A DNA stretch of 64,000 nt from Limnohabitans sp. MORI2 (GTDB taxonomy: Bacteria > Pseudomonadota > Gammaproteobacteria > Burkholderiales > Burkholderiaceae_C): assembly GCF_027925025.1 (NCBI RefSeq), contig NZ_AP027058.1:496001-560000 (forward strand). The letters run 5' to 3'. The position numbers and the translations under genes are program-made. Shown in pieces: positions 40,879-49,520 of this stretch. Position 1 is the stretch's first letter. The number at the start of each line of letters is the position of its first letter. Below the pieces are notes generated by a model, which did not search any database, had not been told where the DNA came from, and worked only from the letters and a program-made list of their open reading frames with translations.

Positions 40879-41575
40879 CGTAATCAATACCCTGCTGATG
40901 GGGCTCATTTTCATGGTGGTCATTGTGACCATCATTCGTCCGTTCATCCTGAATTTGGTGGGAGATCCTGTTTCTAACAGTGATTTGCAACGCGCAGCCA
41001 TTGATGCAGTCGAGCGCGAGATGATGCGCAAGGCCGAGTTGTTTGAGGCGCAACGCGCTGAGAAAATCAAGTATCAAATGATGTTGCTCGAAAAGCCTGA
41101 GAAGCCCAAACCTAAGCCAGTGGTCGAACCCGAGCCAGAAGAAATTCCTGAACCAGTAGCGCAAGTGCCGGAGCCTGTACAAGAAGTCACGCCAGAACCC
41201 GTGGTCGAAGAGCCACCCGTGGCCGAAGAGACACCGCCCGAGCCAGAGGTTGTGCCAGAAGTCGAACCAGTGCCAGAAGCTGTGGAAGAAGCGCCTGTTG
41301 AGGTGGTGGCCGAAGCCGCCACCGAGGAGCCCGCCGAAGCTGAGGAGCCCGTGGCTGAAGGTGAAATTGAAATTCGCGAAGGTGAGACCTTGGCTGAAAT
41401 CAAAGAGCGCATCCGCAAAGAACAACAAAAAGCGAAGAAGCCTGCGATTCCGCCGGAGTTGCTCAACACCGCCAACAGCTACGAAGACAAGGTGGGTGTC
41501 GTGCGCATGGTGGTGCAAGCCGACCAAAACCGTGTGGCTGCCGTCATTCGCAGCATGATTCAAGTGAACAAATAA
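40862..41575 (+). CDS. FliF-tail-like membrane protein (duplicated FliF TM2 plus FliG-binding tail)
   Basis: A 237-residue protein not part of the standard fli operon. Residues 8-28 form a membrane segment (LLMGLIFMVVIVTIIRPFIL) that resembles FliF TM2 (LLILLTVVRPMV), including the RP pair. A Pro/Glu/Val-rich linker of about 90 residues follows. Residues 167-237 then match the FliF C-terminal tail closely: EIREGETLAEIKERI against EIEEGETLEEVKARM, and LLNTANSYEDKVGVVRMV against LLNTANSYDDKVALIRMI. It overlaps the fliH end by 17 bases and precedes fliI by 3. Inference: it binds FliG and either joins or competes with FliF at the MS-ring/C-ring interface. I know of no described homologue. Confidence 0.82.
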   Translation: MMFIPDVINTLLMGLIFMVVIVTIIRPFILNLVGDPVSNSDLQRAAIDAVEREMMRKAELFEAQRAEKIKYQMMLLEKPEKPKPKPVVEPEPEEIPEPVAQVPEPVQEVTPEPVVEEPPVAEETPPEPEVVPEVEPVPEAVEEAPVEVVAEAATEEPAEAEEPVAEGEIEIREGETLAEIKERIRKEQQKAKKPAIPPELLNTANSYEDKVGVVRMVVQADQNRVAAVIRSMIQVNK

Positions 41576-41578
41576 CAC

Positions 41579-42898
41579 ATGCTCGACTTTGCTCAAGAAG
41601 TTCAAACCGCGTTGCCCAAACTGCGCACACCAGAGCCGCAACGCAGCGGTACATTGGTGCGCTTGGTGGGCCTGACTTTAGAAACGCGCGGCATCATGGC
41701 CCCTTTGGGGGCTTGCTGCGAAGTGATTGGTCAGCAAGGCCACCGTGTCGAGGCAGAAGTGGTGGGCTTCAACGACAAAACGCTTTACCTGATGCCTTTC
41801 ACCGATCCGGTCGGCGTGGGCCCAGGTGACACCGTGCGTGTGATGAGCAACTCAGGCCAAGTGAGTTTGGGCAATGAATTGCTCGGTCGTGTGCTGGATG
41901 GTCGTGGCGTGCCGATTGATGGCAAGCCTATGCCTCATTTGCCCGACCAGCTCAGCTTGTTAGGCTGCCCGCTCAACCCCATGGAGCGCGGCCCGATTGA
42001 AGAAATTTTGGATGTGGGTGTCAAGGCCATCAACGGTGCTTTGACGATTGGCCGCGGTCAACGTATTGGTCTGGTGGCTGGCTCTGGTGTGGGTAAGAGT
42101 GTGCTCTTGGGCATGCTCACGCGCTTTACCAAAGCCGACATCGTGGTGATTGGTTTGATTGGCGAACGTGGCCGTGAGGTACAGGCTTTTATTCACGAAT
42201 CTTTGGGTGAAGAAGGTTTGGCCAAGTCGGTGGTGATTGCCGCGCCCGCCAACGTGTCGCCTGTGCTGCGCCTCAAAGCCACGCACATGACGCACGTGAT
42301 TGCTGAATACTTCCGCGACCAAGGCAAAAACGTCTTGATGCTGTGCGACAGCTTGACCCGTGTGGCCCATGCGCAGCGCGAAATTGGTTTGGCCATTGGC
42401 GAGCCACCTACCGCCAAAGGTTACCCACCTTCGGTGTTTGCTTTGTTGCCTAACCTCATTGAGCGTGGTGGTGTGGGTCGCCATGGCCATGGTTCCATCA
42501 CTTCGATTTACACCGTGCTCGCCGAAGGCGATGACGGCAACGACCCTATCGTGGACATTGCACGTGCGTCGCTTGACGGGCAAGTGATGTTGTCACGCCG
42601 CTTGGCTGACCAAGCGCATTACCCTGCGATTGATTTGAACGGTTCAATTTCGCGTGTGATGCAAATCTTGGTCAATTCGGACGAGTTGAAGCAGTCCAAC
42701 AAGTTGCGCCGCTTGTGGTCTGTCTACCAACAAAACGCTGATCTTGTGCAAGTGGGCGCGTATGAATCGGGTTCCAACCCCGAGTTGGATGAAGCCATTC
42801 GCATTCGTGAACAAATGGTCGACTTCTTGCGCCAAGACATGGACAAGGGCGAAGACTACGCCATGACTCGTAGCCGCTTGAGCCAAATGCTGTCATGA
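41579..42898 (+). CDS. fliI: Flagellum-specific ATP synthase FliI
   Basis: A 439-residue type III export ATPase. Walker A is GSGVGKS at about 168-174, followed by VVIGLIGERGREVQAF, the Walker B region VLMLCDSLTRVAHAQREIGLA and GEPPTAKGYPPSVFALLPNL, all typical of FliI. Its length matches the family. It is located 3 bases after the FliF-tail-like gene and overlaps fliJ by ATGA. It works with FliH and FliJ at the export gate. Confidence 0.97.
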   Translation: MLDFAQEVQTALPKLRTPEPQRSGTLVRLVGLTLETRGIMAPLGACCEVIGQQGHRVEAEVVGFNDKTLYLMPFTDPVGVGPGDTVRVMSNSGQVSLGNELLGRVLDGRGVPIDGKPMPHLPDQLSLLGCPLNPMERGPIEEILDVGVKAINGALTIGRGQRIGLVAGSGVGKSVLLGMLTRFTKADIVVIGLIGERGREVQAFIHESLGEEGLAKSVVIAAPANVSPVLRLKATHMTHVIAEYFRDQGKNVLMLCDSLTRVAHAQREIGLAIGEPPTAKGYPPSVFALLPNLIERGGVGRHGHGSITSIYTVLAEGDDGNDPIVDIARASLDGQVMLSRRLADQAHYPAIDLNGSISRVMQILVNSDELKQSNKLRRLWSVYQQNADLVQVGAYESGSNPELDEAIRIREQMVDFLRQDMDKGEDYAMTRSRLSQMLS

Positions 42899-43335
42899 AG
42901 CCCCGTGCCGCATGGCCCGTGTTGGCCAAAAAAGCCAAAGAGAAATGCGATGAAGCGTTCGCAGAACTCAAAAAAGCACGCGACCGTGTGACGCACTTGG
43001 AGCAAAGCCGCGAACGCATGGAGTTGCTGTATGCCGACTATGTGGTGCGCAGCAAAGAGGCGGAGAGTCGTCCACACAGCATGGCAGAGACCTTGAACTT
43101 TCGCGGCTTCATGCAACAACTCCAGGCCTTGATCAGTCGTGTGAACATTGACATGAATGAAGCCCAACACGCTGTTGAGGTCAAACGTTTAGCGCTCAAG
43201 GCCGCTGAGCAAAAGCGCATTCAGATGGATACCTTGGTTGAACAAGACTTGAAGGCGGTTCGCGAATATCACCGCAAGCGAGAGCAAAAAGAGATGGATG
43301 CCGCGGGCGTCACGCTCTACAACCTCAAGCACTAA
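42895..43335 (+). CDS. fliJ: Flagellar export protein FliJ
   Basis: A 146-residue coiled-coil protein. It is highly charged and helical throughout, with the FliJ pattern of two long helices (KCDEAFAELKKARDRVTHLEQ, KRLALKAAEQKRIQMDTLVEQ) and a C-terminal YHRKREQKEMDA. It overlaps the fliI stop. It is the last gene of the first flagellar operon; the genes expected next (fliK, L, M, N) are absent. Confidence 0.92.
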   Translation: MKPRAAWPVLAKKAKEKCDEAFAELKKARDRVTHLEQSRERMELLYADYVVRSKEAESRPHSMAETLNFRGFMQQLQALISRVNIDMNEAQHAVEVKRLALKAAEQKRIQMDTLVEQDLKAVREYHRKREQKEMDAAGVTLYNLKH

Positions 43336-43338
43336 ATT

Positions 43339-44118
43339 TTAGGCGTGCACCCAACCTGCCTGAAGCCAATGCCAGTAGTTGGGTTTGAAGGCCCAGGGCA
43401 TCCAAGTGGTTTGTGTCTCCGGCGAAAAGACATGACTGGTCAAGTGGTCCTGCCAAACATCTTTGGCCCCGACGGTGGCCAATAGCTTCTGAGAAAAAGC
43501 TGGCACCAAGCCTTGCTTGGCTGCGACATGATGGCTCCACACATTCAAGCCTGCAGGCAACAAGCGGCCATCGGTTGGACCTGACAACACATCATGCAGG
43601 CTGCCCCAGTGGCGACCTTTGAGGATTGTCTTGATGACGCCTAACTCGCGTTCGACACGGACTTCATCACGTACACGATAGCGGTGTTGACCCAGCACAT
43701 TGTCAAACCAGATGCAGGCATTCGGATGTTCTTGCAAGATCTCGGGTAGGCGAAGCAGAGCATCTTCTCGGTGGTGCGTGATGGTGATGCCTTGTGCTGA
43801 GAGCGCAGTGCCATGCCGCCAGTTGAACAGCCATGCAGCCAAGGGGTCAATGTCGTAGGCATCGATCTTTTGGAAGCGCGTCAGCCAGCTCGGCGGCATC
43901 ATCCAACCCGCGCTGCCGCCGATCAACACCAGATGATCAGATTTGGGGTCGATGGATGCAAAAAACTGCGCGATCAATTGCACAGTGGGCTGCCAGCGTT
44001 TGTGCGAATAGTGGGCGTGCACATGCCAGTTGAGACCCCCAGTGCCTCCGGCGTGAATCAAGTCACGCATGAATCCCAATGCATTTGACGCAAGGGCGGG
44101 AACTTTGAGTTGTCGCAT
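43339..44118 (-). CDS. Methyltransferase-like protein inverted inside the flagellar cluster
   Basis: A 259-residue protein on the opposite strand between fliJ and fliO. A Rossmann-like segment (LVLIGGSAGWMMPPSWL, then AYDIDPLAAWLFNWRHG) suggests SAM binding, and CIWFDNVLGQHRY follows. The rest is not recognised. The start at 44118 avoids overlapping the fliO sigma54 promoter; a longer reading to 44166 would run into it. Its stop lies 3 bases from the fliJ stop. It occupies the place of fliKLMN and may have entered with a rearrangement. Confidence 0.6.
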   Translation of the reverse strand: MRQLKVPALASNALGFMRDLIHAGGTGGLNWHVHAHYSHKRWQPTVQLIAQFFASIDPKSDHLVLIGGSAGWMMPPSWLTRFQKIDAYDIDPLAAWLFNWRHGTALSAQGITITHHREDALLRLPEILQEHPNACIWFDNVLGQHRYRVRDEVRVERELGVIKTILKGRHWGSLHDVLSGPTDGRLLPAGLNVWSHHVAAKQGLVPAFSQKLLATVGAKDVWQDHLTSHVFSPETQTTWMPWAFKPNYWHWLQAGWVHA

Positions 44119-44143
44119 GAACTGACTATACCGCCCACAAAGC

Positions 44144-44159
44144 TGGCACGTGGCTTGCA
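44144..44159 (+). promoter_or_regulatory. sigma54 promoter of the fliOPQR-flhB operon
   Basis: TGGCACGTGGCTTGCA: TGGCACG-N4-TTGCA, exact GG-N10-GC spacing. Predicted start near 44170, about 50 bases before the fliO ATG. Confidence 0.88.
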
Positions 44160-44221
44160 ACACCACAGCAGATAGGCACGTCCAGTGTCAAAAAACCGTC
44201 ATCGCGCACAGGAAAAACATC

Positions 44222-44494
44222 ATGCAAAGTTTCGATTGGGGTCAATTCATCGCCAGCACCTTCAGTGTGTTGTTACTGCTCGTGGGCGCATTGTGGTGGG
44301 TCAAGCGAAGCCGTGGCTTTGCAACCCACGGCGGTGAAGAAAAACGCATTCAGGTGTTGGAGGCCTTGCCTTTGAGCTTGAAGCACAAGATGGTGCTCAT
44401 TCAAGTCGACAACCAGATGGTGTTGACCAGTGTCAGTCCGGCAGAAGTGAAAACACTGCATGCGTGGACGCAGGAGCCAAGTCATGCTGCGTAA
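44222..44494 (+). CDS. fliO: Flagellar biosynthesis protein FliO
   Basis: A 90-residue export-gate assembly protein. One N-terminal membrane helix (FIASTFSVLLLLVGALWWVK) is followed by the FliO cytoplasmic core (IQVLEALPLSLKHKMVLIQVDNQMVL). Start at 44222 with AGGAAA upstream. It overlaps fliP by 11 bases. Confidence 0.9.
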   Translation: MQSFDWGQFIASTFSVLLLLVGALWWVKRSRGFATHGGEEKRIQVLEALPLSLKHKMVLIQVDNQMVLTSVSPAEVKTLHAWTQEPSHAA

Positions 44495-45251
44495 GCCCAT
44501 CACCAAAAAAATTCTTTACGTCATCTTGGGCTTGCTCTTGCTGGCGTTGACTTCATTGCCCATGATGGCGCATGCGCAAGGCATACCGTTGGTCAATGTG
44601 AGCGGTGGCAAGGGTGGCCAGCAATACAGCATGAGCCTGCAATTGCTGGGGTTGATGACAACGCTCACGCTGTTGCCATCCATGCTGCTGATGATGACGT
44701 CGTTTGTGCGCATCATCATCGTGCTATCAATCTTGCGTCAGGCCATCGGCACTGCCCAAACACCACCCAATACCGTGTTGGTGGGTTTGGCACTGTTCCT
44801 TACCTTTTTCATCATGTCGCCCGTGTTTGAAACGGTCTACAAAGAAGCGGTGGGTCCTTATATGAATGGCAACCTCGACTTTGACAAAGCCTTGATCAAA
44901 GCCGAAGTGCCTGTGCGTGACTTCATGACCAAGCAAACACGCGAAGACGACATCGCCATGTTCATGCAAATCGCCAACCGCCGCGAGTTGGATGACGCCA
45001 CACAAGTGCCTTTCACGACACTGATGCCTGCATTCATCACGTCTGAAATCAAGAGTGCTTTCACGATTGGTTTCTTGATTTACATCCCGTTTGTGGTGAT
45101 TGACTTGATCGTCGCCAGCGTGTTGATGTCGATGGGCATGATGATGTTGTCGCCCATGATTATTTCAATGCCGATCAAGCTCATGTTGTTCGTGCTGATT
45201 GACGGTTGGACGCTGTTGATGGCGTCTCTGGCCAACAGCTTTGTTTTCTAA
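44484..45251 (+). CDS. fliP: Flagellar export gate protein FliP
   Basis: A 255-residue polytopic export-gate subunit with an N-terminal cleavable signal (LGLLLLALTSLPMMAHAQG), as in FliP. Motifs: MLLMMTSFVRIIIVLSILRQA, ALFLTFFIMSP, MFMQIANR, FTIGFLIYIPFVVIDLIVAS. The start at 44484 is set by AGGAG 7 bases upstream; an earlier ATG at 44460 lacks one. Confidence 0.96.
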   Translation: MLRKPITKKILYVILGLLLLALTSLPMMAHAQGIPLVNVSGGKGGQQYSMSLQLLGLMTTLTLLPSMLLMMTSFVRIIIVLSILRQAIGTAQTPPNTVLVGLALFLTFFIMSPVFETVYKEAVGPYMNGNLDFDKALIKAEVPVRDFMTKQTREDDIAMFMQIANRRELDDATQVPFTTLMPAFITSEIKSAFTIGFLIYIPFVVIDLIVASVLMSMGMMMLSPMIISMPIKLMLFVLIDGWTLLMASLANSFVF

Positions 45252-45262
45252 GGAGTGCCATC

Positions 45263-45532
45263 ATGGATAGCGCAGCAGTTGTAGATTTGGCCCGCCAAGC
45301 CCTGTGGATGACGATGATCATCTCGGGCCCCTTGTTGGCAGTGGGTTTGATTGTGGGTTTGGTGGTTGGTATTTTTCAGGCCGCTACGTCGATCAACGAA
45401 CAAACCTTGAGTTTCATTCCGAAAATTTTGGCGGTGGGTTTGACCATGTCACTCGCTGGTGGTTGGATGATCAACACCATGGTGGATTACACCAAGAGCA
45501 TCTTCACCCGCATTCCAAGCCTGTTCATGTAA
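45263..45532 (+). CDS. fliQ: Flagellar export gate protein FliQ
   Basis: An 89-residue protein with two membrane helices (ALWMTMIISGPLLAVGLIVG and LAVGLTMSLAGGWMI) separated by the conserved QAATSINEQTLSFIPKI. The ATG at 45263 is preceded by AAGGAG. The length matches the family exactly. Confidence 0.96.
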   Translation: MDSAAVVDLARQALWMTMIISGPLLAVGLIVGLVVGIFQAATSINEQTLSFIPKILAVGLTMSLAGGWMINTMVDYTKSIFTRIPSLFM

Positions 45533-45545
45533 CTCGCGATTTGTC

Positions 45546-46313
45546 ATGAACGCCTCACTCATTGAAATCCTAGACAAGTTTTTGGTCGTCATCTGGCCAA
45601 TGCTTCGCTTGTCTGCGTTTTTGGCGTTCACGTCTATTTTTTCGATTCGTGCCGTGAACATGCGCATCCGCATTTCACTGGCGTTTGCGATGTCATTTTT
45701 TGTCACGCAATACATTGAAATTCCAAAGATTGATCCCGTTACCGCCGATGGCTTGATGGAAATTGCCCGTCAAATTCTGATTGGTTTGACATTGGGCTTG
45801 GTCTTTCAAGTCGCCTCGGCTGCATTGGTGGTGGCAGGGCAGGCAATTTCGGGCTCCATGGGCTTGTCGATGGCCAACATGGTCGACCCGAATATGGGGA
45901 GCGTGCCGGTTCTGTCGCAGCTCTTCAATGTCATGGGTACCTTGGTGTTCTTAGGGATGGGTGGCCACTTGATTGTGTTTGGCTTGGTCATCGAATCATT
46001 CAAACTGTTGCCGATTGGGCAGCCGTTTTTTAGTCAGGACATGCTGGGCAAGATGATCAACTGGAGCTCCATGATGTTCTTGGGCGCGCTGTTGATCGCA
46101 TTGCCTGTGATGATGACGCTGCTGTTTATCAACATCGGTTTAGGTTTCGTGGCACGCGCTGCACCTAGTTTGAATATTTTCACGGTAGGTTTCCCCGCGC
46201 TGATTTTGATGGGGTTTTTGGTGCTGATCTTTTCCATGGGCAGCAATGTGGCCCGCATGGATTGGGTATGGACGCAAGCATTCATGACGTTGCGTTCGTA
46301 TTTAGGAGGCTGA
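45546..46313 (+). CDS. fliR: Flagellar export gate protein FliR
   Basis: A 255-residue polytopic gate subunit with about six membrane segments. Typical FliR stretches are QILIGLTLGLVFQVASAALVV, GSMGLSMANMVDPN and ARAAPSLNIFTVGFPALI. It lies 13 bases after fliQ and one base before flhB. Confidence 0.96.
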   Translation: MNASLIEILDKFLVVIWPMLRLSAFLAFTSIFSIRAVNMRIRISLAFAMSFFVTQYIEIPKIDPVTADGLMEIARQILIGLTLGLVFQVASAALVVAGQAISGSMGLSMANMVDPNMGSVPVLSQLFNVMGTLVFLGMGGHLIVFGLVIESFKLLPIGQPFFSQDMLGKMINWSSMMFLGALLIALPVMMTLLFINIGLGFVARAAPSLNIFTVGFPALILMGFLVLIFSMGSNVARMDWVWTQAFMTLRSYLGG

Positions 46314-46314
46314 A

Positions 46315-47463
46315 ATGTCGGAAGAAAGCAGCCAAGATAAAACCGAAGAACCGACGGCGCAGCGGTTGAAGAAAGCCCGTGAAGACGGGCAGATTGCACG
46401 TTCGCAAGAATTAGCGCCTGCGGCCATGATGGTGATTGCCACCTTGTTTTTCAGCATGATGGGGCAGTACTTGTTCAACAGCATGAGCAATCTGTTCAAG
46501 CATCAGCTGCAGTTTGATCGACGCATCACGGACAAAGCAGAGTTATTGCCTGCAATTTTTGGTAGTTCGATGGTGGACGGTTTTCTCATTGTGTTGCCAT
46601 TGATGGCCGTGCTCTATGTGATTGCTGTGTTGTCCACCACTTTGGCGGGTGGATTCATTTTTTCACCCCAACTCATCATGCCTAAGTTCAGCAAGCTCAA
46701 CCCGATGACGGGTTTGGCGCGCATGTTTGGCAAAGATGCACTCGTGAACCTCGGTAAAGCGGTGTTGAAGTTTTTGTTGGTGGGGGCCATTTTGTTGGTG
46801 TCAGTCATGAATAACCTCAATGACTTGACCCATATTTCACAGATGGATTTGAATGTCGCCATCAAGTTGGCTGGCACCATCATTGTTGACTCGTGTTTGT
46901 GGCTCAGTTTGGGTCTTGTTTTGGTGGCTTTGGTGGATGTGCCACTGCAACGTCATCAACTCAATGAGAAGCTGAAGATGACCAAGCAAGAGGTCAAAGA
47001 TGAGATGAAGAACTCAGAAGGTAACCCTGAGGTCAAAGGTCAAATTCGACGTCGTCAGCACGAAATCTTGAACAACAAGATGATGAGCAAGGTGAAGGAT
47101 GCCGACGTGGTCATCACCAACCCCACACACTTTGCTGTGGCCTTGTCCTACGATCCCATGGGTGACGGTGCGCCACTGTTGGTGGCCAAGGGCGAGGACG
47201 GCTTAGCAGCACGTATTCGTGAGGAAGCCAAAGAGCACAACGTTTATATTTTTGAGGCGCCTTTGCTGGCTCGCGCCTTATACTTCACGACCAAGCTGGA
47301 TCATCCGATTCCAGAGGCGCTGTACCACGCTGTTGCGCAGGTCATTGCCTATGTGTTCAGCCTGAACCAGTCTTATGGTCGTGGCCAGGAAGTGGTCAAA
47401 CCATCGCCCACCATTCCAGACGAAATGAAGTTCGACTCGAATGGTGTTTTGATGAATTCTTAA
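46315..47463 (+). CDS. flhB: Flagellar export switch protein FlhB
   Basis: A 382-residue substrate-specificity switch. The N-terminus SQDKTEEPTAQRLKKAREDGQ is canonical, then come four membrane helices and the cytoplasmic domain with the autocleavage motif NPTH at residues 269-272. The ATG is preceded by GGAGG. flhA and the flhF/flhG genes that often follow are not in the window. Confidence 0.97.
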   Translation: MSEESSQDKTEEPTAQRLKKAREDGQIARSQELAPAAMMVIATLFFSMMGQYLFNSMSNLFKHQLQFDRRITDKAELLPAIFGSSMVDGFLIVLPLMAVLYVIAVLSTTLAGGFIFSPQLIMPKFSKLNPMTGLARMFGKDALVNLGKAVLKFLLVGAILLVSVMNNLNDLTHISQMDLNVAIKLAGTIIVDSCLWLSLGLVLVALVDVPLQRHQLNEKLKMTKQEVKDEMKNSEGNPEVKGQIRRRQHEILNNKMMSKVKDADVVITNPTHFAVALSYDPMGDGAPLLVAKGEDGLAARIREEAKEHNVYIFEAPLLARALYFTTKLDHPIPEALYHAVAQVIAYVFSLNQSYGRGQEVVKPSPTIPDEMKFDSNGVLMNS

Positions 47464-47483
47464 GACCTGAAGTTTGAGCCCGC

Positions 47484-49046
47484 ATGACAGACATTTACCA
47501 AAGCCCCGGCGATCGGTTGCGATTTGAAATACTGCTGAAGTCATTGACTGAGGGCAGTATCAATCTTGCCGTGCTGAGCGACCATGACATGGTGCTCGAT
47601 TACTACGGTAAATTGTTTGAAGAACGCTTGCGCTCCAAAGGCGAGAGTCACATTGAGTGGTGCAGCTCGACGAACTCTGAACAGTTGGTCAATAAGTTCA
47701 ACGAAATCTTGTCCGAGATCACCCTCGATCAGGCCTTAGAAAAAGACAAGAAGCACGCTCCACGACGCTTTTTGTTGTTCCGCGATTCCATCTTGATGCA
47801 AGATTTTGAATTGCAATTGCTGGCCCGTTTAGTGAACGGTTTTCCTGCAGGCAATATCAGCGTCATCTTGTTGATCAACAGTGTTGGCAACTACCAAAGC
47901 AAAGTGGACGCATTTGGTAAAAACTTGGTGAAGTGGGAAGTTGAGACAGAAGCAGGTGAAGCCAAACAAAAATTGACAGATTGGGTTGCCTCAGAGCCCG
48001 AACCAGAGCCACAGCAAATTGAGCCTACGTTTCATGCCGAGCCTCCCACATTGAGTGATGAGGTGGTACCTGTTTCTAAGTTGCTCAATATCCCCGCCAA
48101 AACAGCATGGCGTGTGCCAGGTTTTGGCAAAAAAGAAGAGCCCAAGCTCGTCCCAGAGCCACTGCCAGCATTTGTTCCGCCTGTCGTTGAACCTCAGGTG
48201 ACGCCCCCAGCGCCAACGCCTGCCGTTGCCGCACTGCCTGATACAGGCACATCGCGTGAGCCCAGTTTGCAAGCGGCGAGTTTGCCGCCAGCTCCCTCGG
48301 ATGCGGAGTTGTTCAAGCCCGCACCTCGAAAGTCTTATGCAGGCTGGATCCTGCTGGTTGTGTTGGTCTCGCTTGCCACCTCGGGTTTGATGTACAAAGA
48401 TTTGGTGAGCCAAGAGCTGGAGTCGTTGAAAAAATACATGCTCAAAGGTACGCCAGCCGTGCCTGCGCCCGAAGAGGCGGCCAGCGCAGCCGCTGCCGCT
48501 TCTGCAGCAAGCGCCGAAGCTTTGGCCGCGGCTGAGTTGGCAGCATCGATGGCACAAGAAGCTGCTCGTGTGGCCAGTCAAGCTCAAGAGGTGGCGTCTG
48601 CTGCGAGTGCAGCAGCTTCTGAGGCTGTTGCACCTGTGGCATCTGCAGCGGTAGAGCCTGTGAAGGCAGCGTCCTCAGATAGCACGACCAAAGCAAAAGC
48701 TGAAAAAGAAGTGAAGGCAGATCAATCAGCCAATAAGGGCAAGACTGAAGCCAATTCAGATGATGCATGGGTCGATCAACTGACGCCGAATGCCTATGTG
48801 GTGCAGCTCGCAGCCATGGATACCCAAGAGGAAATGCGCAGTTTCCAAAAAAGCAATGCGGTGTATGCCAAGGCCCGCATTTTGCGCGCCAAGCACAAAG
48901 ACACCGGTAAGCGCTATTACATTTTGGTCGCAGGACCTTTTGAAAACAAATCTCAAGCCGATGCTTTTATGCAATCCAGTCCTTTGCTCAGCAAGGGGTG
49001 GTTGCGTAGCAGCAAATCGATGAAAAGCCAATTTACGAAACCTTGA
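47484..49046 (+). CDS. SPOR-domain membrane protein with degenerate ATPase-like N-terminus (DamX-like layout)
   Basis: A 520-residue protein. Residues ~1-165 resemble the ATPase-like part of DamX/GspA proteins (FEILLKSLTEGSINLAVLSD, RRFLLFRDSILMQDFELQLL, ISVILLINSV) but no Walker A is visible. A Pro-rich stretch precedes a single membrane helix near 285-305 (GWILLVVLVSLATSGLMY). An Ala/Val-rich periplasmic linker leads to a C-terminal SPOR domain (AYVVQLAAMDTQEEMRSFQ, YYILVAGPFENKSQADAFM) that should bind denuded septal or polar peptidoglycan. It follows flhB by 20 bases. A role in placing the flagellum at the cell wall is possible. Confidence 0.75.
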   Translation: MTDIYQSPGDRLRFEILLKSLTEGSINLAVLSDHDMVLDYYGKLFEERLRSKGESHIEWCSSTNSEQLVNKFNEILSEITLDQALEKDKKHAPRRFLLFRDSILMQDFELQLLARLVNGFPAGNISVILLINSVGNYQSKVDAFGKNLVKWEVETEAGEAKQKLTDWVASEPEPEPQQIEPTFHAEPPTLSDEVVPVSKLLNIPAKTAWRVPGFGKKEEPKLVPEPLPAFVPPVVEPQVTPPAPTPAVAALPDTGTSREPSLQAASLPPAPSDAELFKPAPRKSYAGWILLVVLVSLATSGLMYKDLVSQELESLKKYMLKGTPAVPAPEEAASAAAAASAASAEALAAAELAASMAQEAARVASQAQEVASAASAAASEAVAPVASAAVEPVKAASSDSTTKAKAEKEVKADQSANKGKTEANSDDAWVDQLTPNAYVVQLAAMDTQEEMRSFQKSNAVYAKARILRAKHKDTGKRYYILVAGPFENKSQADAFMQSSPLLSKGWLRSSKSMKSQFTKP

Positions 49047-49068
49047 GGTCCAAGGCAAGGAATGATGC

Positions 49069-49518
49069 ATGAGCCAAGAACACGAACAGCCCAAATCTGA
49101 ACCAGTGCCGGTCTCTGATGAGATTCGCCCTGAGGCTGCCCCTTTTGAGCCAGGCTATCAGCCCGAAACCTTGCCACAAATCTCAGTGCCTGATTTGCCG
49201 GAAGACGCGCAGGGTTTGAGCGCCGAAGCATTGGCCCAAGTGCCAACTTTGACCGAGTTGGTGGACGGCGAATCTGTTGAGCAGGTGAAGGAAGCCGACA
49301 AGCCCGAGACGTCAGAGCCAAGCCCAGCGCAGCAAGATTCTGCGGTTGAAACGCTGGCTAGTGAGGAAACGTTAGCTGCGCCTATTCAAGACACGCCACC
49401 TCAGGCCGATACATGGGGGGAAGAGCTGCACGCACGCATGGGCAAGCTCACAGATGATATTCATACGCTCAATGCTCGGCTGGACCGACTTGAAGAGCGA
49501 AGTAAAACAAAGGTTTAA
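49069..49518 (+). CDS. Acidic low-complexity protein of unknown function
   Basis: A 149-residue Glu/Pro/Gln-rich protein, probably unstructured apart from a C-terminal helix (MGKLTDDIHTLNARLDRLEERS) that may form a short coiled coil. No domain recognised. It lies between the SPOR gene (22-base gap) and the next membrane protein (2-base gap), so all three are probably one operon. The coiled-coil end could pair with the following protein. Confidence 0.6.
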   Translation: MSQEHEQPKSEPVPVSDEIRPEAAPFEPGYQPETLPQISVPDLPEDAQGLSAEALAQVPTLTELVDGESVEQVKEADKPETSEPSPAQQDSAVETLASEETLAAPIQDTPPQADTWGEELHARMGKLTDDIHTLNARLDRLEERSKTKV

Positions 49519-49520
49519 CT

